Below the pieces are notes generated by a model. That model searched no databases. It saw only the letters and a program-made list of their open reading frames with translations, and had not been told where the DNA came from. From contig OX345646.1 of the NCBI GenBank assembly GCA_947044365.1, positions 4,008,327 through 4,072,326 of the forward strand: 64,000 nt of DNA. Direction: 5' to 3'. A program made the translations under genes and the position numbers. Origin of the DNA: Petrosia ficiformis. Its lineage: Eukaryota; Porifera; Demospongiae; Haplosclerida; Petrosiidae. This document shows, piece after piece, positions 34,544-45,524 of the stretch; the first letter of the stretch is position 1; the number at the start of each line of letters is the position of its first letter.

Positions 34544-36205
34544 TTGTTGAAGATGTGCAATTCTTTGAAGAGTTGCTATGAATTCAAATCACGTTGTCCT
34601 TCCCTTCCAGCATGGATACTTGTATTATGTCAAGTAGCTTCAGGACTGTGTTTCCGTTTAGGACTTTATGCTATATTTGATATTCTCACAAAACCAGAAA
34701 GTCCTTCATGTTGGGCAGTTGTACCTGAAACATACAGAGTGGCTCATTTTATAGCTCCAGGTATGTTCTTTAATCTTACAGCACCATTACTTGGTTGGAT
34801 ATCTGATACTTTTATTGGTAGAGAGAAAGCTATCAATTTGAGTTTATGGTCATGTTGGTTTGGTACTCTATTGCAGTGTGTCAGTTATTGTATTCAGTAT
34901 GGAACATGTGGACTACCAGTTAATATAGCAAAGTATGGAATATCAAGTGTAGCATTAGTTTTCATTATTATTGGGAATACAGCTTATTCAACCAATGTAC
35001 TAGCATATGGTTTGGATCAATTGATGGATAAACCTAGTGCACAGATTAGGTCATTTGTACATTGGCTTGTGTGGGGAATGAATGTCCATAGAGTAGTAAA
35101 CTATTTGATCTTTTCAAACACTAGTGATATCGGATATTCATTAAAAATTCAAATATTTGCCATTTTGACATTCTTCATATTTTCATTAACTCTAATATTG
35201 AAACAAAGAACTGAACTTATGTTTGAGGCAAACAATCTACTGCATAAAAATCCTTACAAAATAATATGTGAGGTAATTAAGTATGCTTGGAATAATAAGT
35301 GTCCTGAGAAAAGGAGTGCTCTGACATACTGGGAGAATGAAATACCAAGTAGAATTGACTTGGGGAAAAAGAAGTATGGAGGACCATTTCCTGAAGAAAT
35401 AGTGGAAGATGTGAAGACATTTTGGAGGATAGTTGCTATGTTGTTAGCCACTGCTGGTTTTCATATACCTATCTTTTTGGTGGTAATATCTACAGGAAAT
35501 TATATGCAATACCTCAAAGGTGCTAATAGTGACAATCATTCTTTCTGGTTATGGAATACTTTCTATTTTGGTATACTCATTTTCATCCCTCTAGTAGAAC
35601 TTGTAATAATTCCATTGTTTCCAAAAATTGAATATTTCATTTTGAGTTCTTTAAGAATGATTGGAGTAGCTTATATTCTACTTCTAGTATCAATGCTCTT
35701 TATGATTATCATTGATGTGATTGGTAATTACCAAACTCCTGGAGAAGTTACATGTCCCCTGAGGTACTTTGATTATGATCATGAACTCAACCTCTCTTAT
35801 CTTTTATACATTATTCCATTATCATTATCCAGCATTATACTGACAATTGGTTCTGTATATGTATTTGAATTCATATGCAGTCAAGCTCCTATATACATGA
35901 GTGGAATTTTGACTGGAGTTTATTGGTTTCTTTTAACAGCATTTTACAGTATTGGAGCACTTACTAAACTACCATTTTCATTAACTACTCTACAAGGACC
36001 TGGAAAACTATCATGTTTGTTTTGGAACCTGTTTCTACAGTTAGTTATTTCACTTCTAGGCTTCTTTCTTTATTGCTATATTGCAAAATGGTACCAGCAG
36101 AGACGAAGAGGAGACAATTATTATGCTAGGAATGTTATTGAAGAAGTATATGAAAAATTGTTACAAGAAGAATCATGGAGTGACAGTATCACAATATCGA
36201 ATTAA
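34544..36205 (+). CDS. SLC15/POT-like membrane transporter, copy 2
   Basis: 550 residues from the ATG at 34553, after an acceptor-like ttccttttcag. It differs from copy 1 at a few dozen positions, clustered in the loop after WGM (NVHRVVNYLIFSNTSD here) and in hydrophobic segments. All family marks are kept: GWISDTFIGREKAI, NVLAYGLDQLMDKP and the TAGFHIPIFL segment. The helix-1 ExxER motif is again absent (VASGLCFRLGLYA). The C-terminal tail NVIEEVYEKLLQEESW is conserved, which suggests it is under constraint. The promoter region differs from copy 1 because of the long inverted repeat at 33.5-34.1 kb. Substrate unknown. Confidence 0.75.
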   Translation: MLKMCNSLKSCYEFKSRCPSLPAWILVLCQVASGLCFRLGLYAIFDILTKPESPSCWAVVPETYRVAHFIAPGMFFNLTAPLLGWISDTFIGREKAINLSLWSCWFGTLLQCVSYCIQYGTCGLPVNIAKYGISSVALVFIIIGNTAYSTNVLAYGLDQLMDKPSAQIRSFVHWLVWGMNVHRVVNYLIFSNTSDIGYSLKIQIFAILTFFIFSLTLILKQRTELMFEANNLLHKNPYKIICEVIKYAWNNKCPEKRSALTYWENEIPSRIDLGKKKYGGPFPEEIVEDVKTFWRIVAMLLATAGFHIPIFLVVISTGNYMQYLKGANSDNHSFWLWNTFYFGILIFIPLVELVIIPLFPKIEYFILSSLRMIGVAYILLLVSMLFMIIIDVIGNYQTPGEVTCPLRYFDYDHELNLSYLLYIIPLSLSSIILTIGSVYVFEFICSQAPIYMSGILTGVYWFLLTAFYSIGALTKLPFSLTTLQGPGKLSCLFWNLFLQLVISLLGFFLYCYIAKWYQQRRRGDNYYARNVIEEVYEKLLQEESWSDSITISN

Positions 36206-36714
36206 CTATTACACTATAATCATTCATTGTGTTCTTTAAGACTGTATACACTATTAAACAAAAATCACTGTAACTTCCTTTTTGTATCAAATTTCGTGAT
36301 GCAGTTAATATATTAGTTATTAGGCTTGTGTACATAAGCGATATAATATGTGTCTTTTTTATTGTTAATAATATAAATACATTATAAAAGGATGTTTCAA
36401 CTTGAAGGGTTTCTTCAGCTATTTACAAAAGCTCTCACAATAACCCTGTTTACATTCAACTGTGTGTAATCAGAATTTGAACAGGACACTGTTTGTAGTT
36501 GCAAAATTCTGATTCCAGCTAGATCTACATTTTAAAGCATGTTTAATAAAAAAATACCAATAAATATGAATAACATTCCAAAATTAATTCACACAAAAAT
36601 CATATAATTCAAGAATATGTGTTCTTTGCTTATGTAATTACTAAAAAGAACAACAAAATGAAGTAACTGAGCTACAGTGCTACAGTAACTTTCTCAGTTT
36701 GTCATGCAGATCGC
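36206..36714. other. 3' flank of transporter copy 2
   Basis: AT-rich DNA partly shared with 8.75-9.3 kb. No gene seen. Confidence 0.35.
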
Positions 36715-37275
36715 TCCTATTCTCAGACACTGATTAACTATCAAACATTTGTCCAATTATGAAACATTTGTGCAATTCTTAGTTTCAGTACATTAGAGTT
36801 AACGAAATCATGAGGAATGTCAAAATGGCAAAGATTTAAATTTTTAAAGAATGGATCAAATAGCTTACTACTCTGTGGATATTCAACCACACAATCCAAT
36901 GTATACATAGATCACCTGATTTGTGCACCTGATTTATCCATTAACTGATGCAAACCACATGCTAGCTAGTACATTAGCTGCACTCCCATAATAAAAAGTA
37001 ATGCTATACTTGATATTCCATACTTTGCTATATTAACTGGTAGTCCACATGATCCATACTGAACACAATAGCTGATACACTGTAATAGAGTACCAAACCA
37101 ACATGACCATAAACTCAAATTGATAGCTTTCTCTCTACCAATAAAAGTATCAGATATCCAACCAAGTAATGGTGCTGTAAGATTAAAGAACATACCTGGA
37201 GCTATAAAATGTGTCACTCAGGTACACCTGCCCAACATAAAAGACTTTCTGGTTTTGTAAGCATATAAAATATAG
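36715..37275 (-). pseudogene. Inverted transporter pseudogene next to copy 2
   Basis: The minus strand still reads THFIAPGMFFNLTAP through GREKAINLSLWSCWFG to PVNIAKYGISSIAL (about 37217-36990), nearly identical to the intact transporters. It then degenerates. It corresponds to the remnant at 9.4-10.4 kb but has lost the C-terminal half. Confidence 0.8.
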
Positions 37276-37522
37276 CCTAAGTGAATAGTACTCGTCAGAT
37301 AAATAGAACGGCAGTGTCTAACTCTTTTAAAACAAGGATTGCTAAAACAAGGAATATTTGTGGTCATTAATAATTCAAAGTTTCACAGAGAGCATAAGAT
37401 GTTTATTGAACATTCATACATAGACAGTATTTCAAATAGCAATTGATTTGATCGTGAATAACAACAATTAAGTCACTAGTGTTGAAAACAAATTAAAATG
37501 TAATTGTCATGCTGTAGAAAAT

Positions 37523-40500
37523 TTAGTTGACTCTTTGCAAAGCATATATTAATTTGGTCTTTGTAGGAGGTCCACAGTCATCAATGACATCATTATTCAA
37601 CCAATGCACAATCATCTCTCTCTTACAGTCATCCACTTTAGCATTTTCTTGTGCAATTTTTTGGAGGATGCTGTAGTGAATTCCTAATTGGAGTCCCAGA
37701 TTGAACCAGTCATTTTCATACTTTAAAAAGTTGATTACATCTCGCAAGTGTAACAGACCTATAAAATTATAAAATAACCACTACTATAACCTTAGGCACT
37801 ATCATATTACACATTAATTACATTAATGTATAATTAAATACACTATGCTACCATGGCAACGGTTTGATGAGGTTAAGTATATATTTTGCATATATACGTA
37901 ATGAAAATTTAATTGTTATATTATAGAAACCATGATTAGTTGGTGTATTGCCTCTTGGTTCTTATTATCATGGTTTGCATATTACATAACAATCTTACAA
38001 GTATATACTCATCACCCACATTACAGTGGCATTTATCAAACCTCATGTATATTATATATAAATTATATATATATATATATATAAAAATACACTGGTATGA
38101 TTACATGTATATTATACCATGGTGCACGGGTGATCACCACAGTAACCTTTGATGTACCACTGGGAGTTATATGCCCATAACCTACCTCCAGAGAGGGAAA
38201 TATCCATTAAATAACTAAAAACACTATTACGAGTGTTAATTGTGAATGTGTAGTATATGTATGCAACCTATATGTATGAGTATTAATGTGACATGCAGTA
38301 TGTATAGATAGTGTTATAATCTGTATGCACATACATTGTGCTTAGATATTTACTCCAATATAAAAGTAAAATGTTGGATGTCGATTTGTTGAATGGCTCA
38401 GAAGCATGCAGTTTCACCTTGCATATTATAGTATAATATAATTTTTAGCCTTCAATGATATAGTCTTAGATGTTTCACTTTATATCATCCATTGCTACCT
38501 TGCTTTTCCTGTATGCAATGCAGTTTATTCACAGTTCATTCTTTTGCTCTATAAGTATCTGCTTGTTTTTGCTGCATTGCACAGTACAATGTGGAAAATA
38601 CTGCACTGTCGGTGCCTGTGATCACACCCACACAGTGCACTTTAAATAGTTATAGATGTAATCATACTATACAGTGTATACATTATGTTGGACTTATGAT
38701 ATGCATTAATGTAATACTTGTGGTTTCGACGATGTTCAATTTTAATTTTGATCAATATTGACTTACTGAGATCCCCATCTGGTAAAGGACTGCGCTCTTT
38801 AGTTAAAGTAGGCCTGTCACGAATATAATCTGTTGAAATTATATAAAAACAATATTTTAGATTCCCTAGTGTTTGCACAAATTATTATTAGTTTTGAATC
38901 ATAAACACAAAATTAATTGTGTGTTAACTGTGTTTATCACATGATACATACCTATGAGAGTGATATCGTCTAATGAAGTATTGGAAAGGAGTATAGTGTT
39001 CTGTTAATAGAAGAAAGATACATTATTGCCACAATAAACATTTAGGCCTGTACCTGTTATCTTGTACACTATACACATGAAATGATATTCATATGACTTT
39101 GTATATTCAACTGAAGTCATATATGAAATTACTGTGTATACCACAAACACAAACAAAGGTATGGTATAAGTGATGGATCATAATGGAGGTCAAGCAGATA
39201 GCTATACTCTAACATATAATTATAATTATGTTAGAATACACAGTAGGCTGGCAGTACACTTATATAATGTATGTTAGTTACCATGGTCAATAAGCTTATC
39301 AAAATAATACTGAGTAATTTATTCTATATTTGCTAGAGTAAATCAATTCTGTAGTACAGCTGTACTCTAACAGATGCACAAGATGCCTTTTACACAAGAG
39401 GGTATAATGTGTGATTATTGTAAAGACTGCTATATATACTAACCATGATAACATACTCCATTATAGTAATAATTATACAGAATACAATAATAAACTACAG
39501 TAGCCACAGTTGTTTTCTACAAGAATAACAAAGGTTTAAACTTACAAAAATGTTTCTTTTCCCAAATATTGAAAATCTATTCGCTATCCTCTTCAAGTCT
39601 GAATATGTCAAACCATATTTAACAGGGGATGCGAAATAAAACTGTGAAGTAAGTGTTTGAATGATATGCTCTGGAATCGTCAATGAAAGGTATTCATCGG
39701 TTTTAAATAAAATAATCAGTAACTCGGTGGTTAAACAGCAGTATGGTTCGGCTGGCAACAGATCATTGCATTCCATGCATTCTTGGCCTTCAGAATCAAC
39801 TACGCCCTTCTTGACAATAACAGCTCTTGTTATATCTTCCATAGCATAAAATGTATAGTCCGATAATTTGAAACGTGGTTGAATGTATTGAGGAGTGAGC
39901 ACACCTTCATTCACTTCCAGATATGAACAAAATTCATCTTTGATAGCCATTATTGTGGAAATAATAGAGCTACGATGTTCAGCCATTTCTTTGTGTTTAC
40001 TTTGTTTCCATTTCATACATACCATAAGACAGTTAGAGTTGTACTTCATTTCAACCACTGTTTCCACGAAATCATCATTTATCCAGTAGAGGCCCCTTCT
40101 CCATACATGGCACCTCCTAGAGAGCTCTGGATGGGTCTTACACGTGCCTTTAACAGTTGGTAAAGAGTAGTGTTTAGCTAAACGAATAAACAGTACCTGC
40201 TGGAATCGTACAGGGAAATACGTACAAGGATTACTACACACAAGACACCAAATAAACTGAAAAGTAGAAGGAAGATGACATGGTGACTCATTATTTATCA
40301 GTGATGGAAAGAATAGGTGTGAATTTTTTGTAACAGACAAATCATGCTGTATGGGATTGGAGTTACTAAATATCTGACATAATTCGTAAGCACTCATTAC
40401 ACTAGCCAGGACTTCGGGAGTATGCTGTGGGAACATAGTTTGCAGAGAAGACATTGGAGCAATACCGATATTACTCACTAACATGTGATGTCGATGAAAA

Positions 40501-42062
40501 GATTCGGGAGCAAAGAGAGTACCATACACTTCATGAATCAGTGATTTAATGTCTATGACTACCCAGCTTCTTCCAAGATCATTTCTGTCACACAGAAAAA
40601 TAATGAACCCTCTATCTGCTAAAAGAGATAATAAATTTGTTAGTTTCACTTCATCTGTTGGAATAAATGAATGTTGGCTGTTTTGTATTTGTGTTATGAG
40701 GAAATTTAAAGTGCAGTATTTGCACTTCACATTCTTCTTCAAATATGCATACAGAACATGACATGTGTAATCAATACCAATTGAAGAGGTACTAAGAATG
40801 GGGAGATAGGTGAGCAAAAGTTTCTCGATAAAATCATTCATCTGGATAGAATTTACTTTTCGACAGTCCATGAACAGGAAGCCCATACTCTGAATAGACT
40901 TACAGTATGACAGAGAAAGTGCCACTTCCATAATGCTTTGTTTCCTACTTTGTTCATCTTCTGACACAAGATCAGCATGACTTCCAATGATCAAAAGACG
41001 AGACTTTCTTTTTGGTTTATAAGATACATTTTGGATGAAACCTGCCCAATAGTGGATTTGCTCAATGATGTAATCTTCGCTCAAACTGATGTCGATGACT
41101 AGAATGAACACTGCAGCTGAAGTTTTCATAGCATTCTCTAATACAGCAGCATGGGATGAATAATACTCAGGCTGTCCAGCTAAGTCATATAGGATCAAGT
41201 TACCTACCTCATGACTTTCTATACAGGATGGAATGATGCCAGCTGTGTGTAACTCCACACCCTCAATGTTGCCAAACGTATCAGTGAATACTAAATTAGC
41301 ATTCTGAGACCTTACTGTTATAATTCTAGCAAGAGAACTTTTACCTGCTTCTTTGTTACCGAGAAGAAATACTCGAGCATAAGTATCAACTGGATTTTCA
41401 AGCCGACTGATTTCATAACATTCTGAGAGTTGAATTGCTGAGAGCTCCTGTTTAGTGCTACTACGTGCCCATTCACTGGGTGTACATCCCCAAACATCAA
41501 TGAAAGCAGGATCTATTTTTCCTGTTGTGAGTAAGTACTGAACTAATTCAGTATGCCCACTGCCACAGGCCAAGTGTAGTGGATTGTGTCGATTTGTGTC
41601 AAGTTTAGATGGGTCACACCCTAGCTCTTCAACAAAATACTTTACCACATTTGTGTGGCCATTTGTTGCCGCCCAATGGATGGCGGTCCATCTGTTCTTT
41701 GTAAGTCTCATTGGATCACAACTGTGTTCTCCAACCAAATATTTCACTGTCTGTAATTTACCATATCGGGCAGCATAATGCAGAGGTGTACTCCCACGGT
41801 TGTTTGGGAACTCTGGATCGCATTTGTAGTCTTTTATGAGGATTTCTGCTACATCAGACCAATCATTCTTTGCAGCTAGATGGAGCAGTGATACATCAGT
41901 GATGTGGAGAACTCCGTTAGTGTCCCTTGATTCCGTTTTAACGCTCGCTGGATTGTTATATAATCTAAGTAGTTGCAATGATTTAGATAACTTCCCATTA
42001 TGAAAGGCAGTAATCAGTCTCCGTTTCACTAGATGTCCACCTAAACGTTGACGAGCACTCAT
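37523..42062 (-). CDS. Ankyrin-Roc-COR-death-domain protein (kinase-less DAPK-like ROCO), intact
   Basis: Exons: 42062-39546, 39000-38952, 38829-38767 and 37758-37523; all splice phases match, giving 954 residues. The frame is also open upstream to 42101, but the first ATG is 42062. Visible parts: ankyrin repeats at about 50-200 (e.g. GSTPLHYAARYGKLQTVKYL); a Roc GTPase with P-loop GNKEAGKS, G3 box DLAGQPEYY and G4-like GSHADLV (225-390); a COR dimerisation region with FVIFL/GFIIFL and SWVVIDIKSL motifs (about 420-800); two small linker exons; a terminal death domain (NDWFNLGLQLGIHYSIL, REMIVHWL, LIYAL). This is the order of the C-terminal half of animal DAPK1, without the kinase. ROCO proteins are GTP-regulated signalling switches, and the death domain would bind a partner death domain. 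Cytosolic. Confidence 0.85.
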
Positions 42063-42239
42063 TCTGTTTGTTGATAGTCTTGTGAAGAAAGTCCTGATCA
42101 AGCATTTTGTATTCTAAATTATGACGCAATAAGGCTGACTAATTACATAATTATATATGACGTTCACTTTACTTTATGAATAATTATAACATTCTGATAG
42201 CCCATCGTACTTTGCAGTTGTTACTGAGAGTTGTATAAA

Positions 42240-42892
42240 CATTTCTATTTTGTGTTTACAGTCAAAAATTCTTTACTTTGTATTGTCTATTATAGTGTCA
42301 AATTATTATAATTGGTATAGGTGAAAAATATTAAAGGCTACTTCCAGACACATTCCTGTAACAATGATAAAGAGAACCATAGCCAGCAGGAAAGATTTAT
42401 ATTCCAACATCTGATCATAACTGTTTCTTCTTGATGTATCAGTGATTTGTTCTCAGTTCCGAAAAAGAATCATAGTGTCACGATAGTCTTCATCAACTTG
42501 ACTGACTTGAGTGAACACTTATGAAGCAATCAAATATTAGAGGAATTTTGTATGTTCAGTCAAAGTGTTTTGTTTACATATATCACTGCATATTAATTCT
42601 GTGGTATTGTTTATACAGAGATATTTGTACTGTAAACACTGCTGTATTACAATCATATTCATAATCAGGTCAAAGTACAGACAAGGTCATTAACTATTAT
42701 TATTTCAAGACATGTTAAAAAAAATACTGAACTCAGTTTTGGTTACTTGCTTGTTTCTCAAACCACAAGTAAAGACACAAAGCTGTAATATAACAGAAAC
42801 AAATTTGTAAACAAAACATACAAACAGAAGATTAGTGATCAACTGACACACTACAAAGTTCAAAGGTGAACATGTAATTAATGATTGATATT
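42240..42892. repeat. Shared flank of C2 unit, copy 2
   Basis: Third copy of the non-coding block seen at 2157 and 15370. It lies between the ROCO start and the C2 unit and probably holds the ROCO promoter. Confidence 0.6.
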
Positions 42893-44930
42893 TCAATAAG
42901 TAATATCTCTAGGATCCATACTATCTCTTAAAGAATGCCAATATGTCACCCATTCTCCTGGTTTCCTCATCACCTCTTCCCAGTGACTGATCTCTTTACC
43001 AATACAATCCATATACTCAGGTCGTTTAGTAAGCCCGATACCAATAGGGGATGGTCCCAGTCTGAAACCACCAAGTAATTGATTACTACTACCACGATGA
43101 GAGTCCCATACTGTCACTTCCAGCACTCTTTTAGTCATCAGATCTTCTTTACTCACTTTCTCATAAATTAACTGTTCCTCCCAGATTGGAAATAATGTTC
43201 CTTGAAGAGCTTTAGTTTTACGTTTTGAAGAACTACTTTTGTCTGGTAATAAGTAGCATTTAACATAGGGGTCAATAGAAGATTTACCCTTTGGATGTGT
43301 CAAGTTTTTAGCTTGTTTAATACTTACAGACAGTGTATAGATTAATGGATTACTGGAATGAGGATTTACACACAATCCAATCTCTAGTTCACCTGTCGTT
43401 AGTTTACTTGTTTCTTTATCTCCAGAAGGTTGCTACAAATCAAAAAATGAAGATAATCAAATGTGTGTAATTAAAGGAAAGTATAAATGAGACTATGTAG
43501 ATACCAACACACACGCACACACAAACACACTTACTCTATCCAATAGTGTATACCATTGTTGTGTGTTATTTAGATCCAGTGATGAAAGTGGTAAGTATAT
43601 TTCTCCTAGAAACTGATTTCTACCAAACCTGTCATGATCCAATACACTCAACCATATAGTATGAGATGATATATCAGAACTAATAATTTTATACTGAGAG
43701 AGAGAGAGACAGAGAAAAAGAGAGAGAGAGAGACAGACAGAGAGACAGAGAGAGACAGAGACAGAGACACAGAGACAGAGAGAGAGAGAGCTAAACAGAA
43801 AGCCAACAAAACTTAGGAAGTATATACTCTTCTTCCTACAAAATGGTAAAACAGTGAGTACCTATAAATACAGGTAAATTAGCTGATGAATGGAATAATG
43901 AAAGCACCATGCAATATTCCCAAACGATCACACATACAAACATTCATGTATAGATAATGGTATTTGTTCAAGATGAGCGAAATCAATTACACTCTTATTT
44001 GCTTCCTTCTCAACAATTCTTATTTGGTAGACTACTCACTGGTATATAGTATTATGTGTATGTTCTATTAATTACAATGTACATTATTATGTACCTTCAA
44101 TGTTTCATTATATAATGGATCAAGTGTTTTCTTCTTAATAGACGTCTTTCTCTTGGAACGTTGAGTCTTGTCAGGTAACAAATATGTCTTGATATAACTA
44201 TAATAATAATTAAACTTACTAACATGTACATGTACATATTTTTATGTGTATGTTTATACTTAATTTAATGTAAGCATTTGAATATTATAATACATTATGT
44301 ACACTACATCATTTATATGACTCATTCCCAAACTTTCATTCTATAGTTTTGAATTTTAATTGTAAATAACAAGTAGAAAATAGTAATGGACATTCAGTAT
44401 TTAATGTCCATGTGTTGTAGTGTCCTTAGAATATGGGCTGGTAATTAATGAGGTCATACAATCAGATATTCCATTTAGAACACATTCAGTATAACACATT
44501 ATATTAAATTGGAAGTGGGTGGTAAAATTGTGGTAATTTGTGAAAATTTAAATTCGCGAATACTCCAAAATAGGCCTTTCGTGAAAATATTCCACTGCTT
44601 GTTCTTCCTGGATATAACATATAGTTTGTTTCATATAAATACATAATATGAAATACTGGTAATAAGAATTTAAAGGTAGTATTTGAAAAGGTCCCATTTC
44701 ATTTCCATGTTCACATTATATAATTATACATATAAATGTACTCACGGATCAGAGAATCCATTTTTATCAGCAGCAGCTAGTCCTCTAGCTCTATTAACAT
44801 GTATTAATAACTGATCATGTTGTAACTCAACTCCTAATAACACTTCACCACTAATATCATAATCTCCTTTATTCAGTTCCATAGTACTACCAATACTTAC
44901 TAAACTACCAAAACTACTAGTCTGTGATAA
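42893..44930 (-). CDS. Tandem C2A-C2B unit, copy 2 (intact)
   Basis: Exons 44930-44746, 44197-44095, 43693-43535 and 43432-42893 join in phase to 328 residues. C2[19 protein letters not shown], loop [10 protein letters not shown], then KTYLLPDK and [16 protein letters not shown]2B lies in one exon: [63 protein letters not shown], and an end helix [18 protein letters not shown]. The C2A-C2B pair and the C-terminal W...WH signature are those of synaptotagmin-like (Slp) proteins. C2A keeps several Asp of the calcium loops; C2B lacks the first ones. No start codon or transmembrane segment is seen, so this may be the 3' end of, or an alternative 3' cassette for, the gene at 45.5-63.5 kb (compatible phase 0). 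Confidence 0.75.
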
Positions 44931-44980
44931 CTATAATGAAAGAAGGTAATATAACCAATCAACAAGTATAATGTACATGT

Positions 44981-45187
44981 AGTGTTCTGCCCAGGATATT
45001 TATAGTGGTGGTTGGATTCTACATGCATTTAGTGCTGTTTATCCAGTATATACTCAATTCTGTCTCAGTAGCCTATATATGTATTAACCGAGAGGTGGTT
45101 AATTTATGTAAGAGGTGGTTAATTTATCTAAGAGGTGGTTAATTCATCTGAGAGGTGGTTATTCCTGACCAGTGTGGGCAGAACACT
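44981..45187. mobile_element. hAT-like MITE with internal 20-bp tandem repeat
   Basis: Ends agtgttctgccca (44981-44993) and its exact complement (45175-45187). They are flanked by gtacatgt and gtacatgc (7 of 8 identical), as expected for an 8-bp target duplication. Inside are four units of the type gagaggtggttaatttat (45090-45165). A relative without clear ends lies inverted at about 60450-60630. Confidence 0.75.
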
Positions 45188-45524
45188 GTACATGCATATT
45201 AAGATAAATGTAGATAGATAGATAGATACATGTAGATAGATAGATAGATAGATATTTAGATTACATAGTGGACACAAAAGTAATAAAGTACATATAAACA
45301 TAATATACACATACATTATGTAGATACACACTCAATATACATGTATAATACATTGGTTCGTTTTAGAAGATAATATCGAACATGAGTCATTGTGGCCTGA
45401 TTAGTAAGGCATTGTAACATTATACAAATAATCAAACTGCTTTAGAAGGACAGGACTCTACAGGAGTAACATTTTTTTTGTTCCTACCTTTTTTCGTTTT
45501 TTTTTTTAACACAAGGTCATACAA

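Larger units (their letters stand above)
33620..44615. repeat. Segmental duplication, copy 2
   Basis: Partner of 6230-17826. The offset is about 27.46 kb at the transporter and about 26.84 kb at the ROCO and C2 genes, so roughly 620 bp of net indels lie between them. Every gene of copy 2 is open, in contrast to copy 1. Confidence 0.85.

Noticed and set aside
39495..39545. Ending the ROCO protein at the stop at 39495
   Set aside because: A strong donor at 39546 and three in-phase downstream exons encoding a death domain, conserved in both copies, make the spliced form more likely.
41584..41778. Plus-strand frames opposite the ROCO and ankyrin exons
   Set aside because: They are antisense shadows of well-supported minus-strand coding exons.
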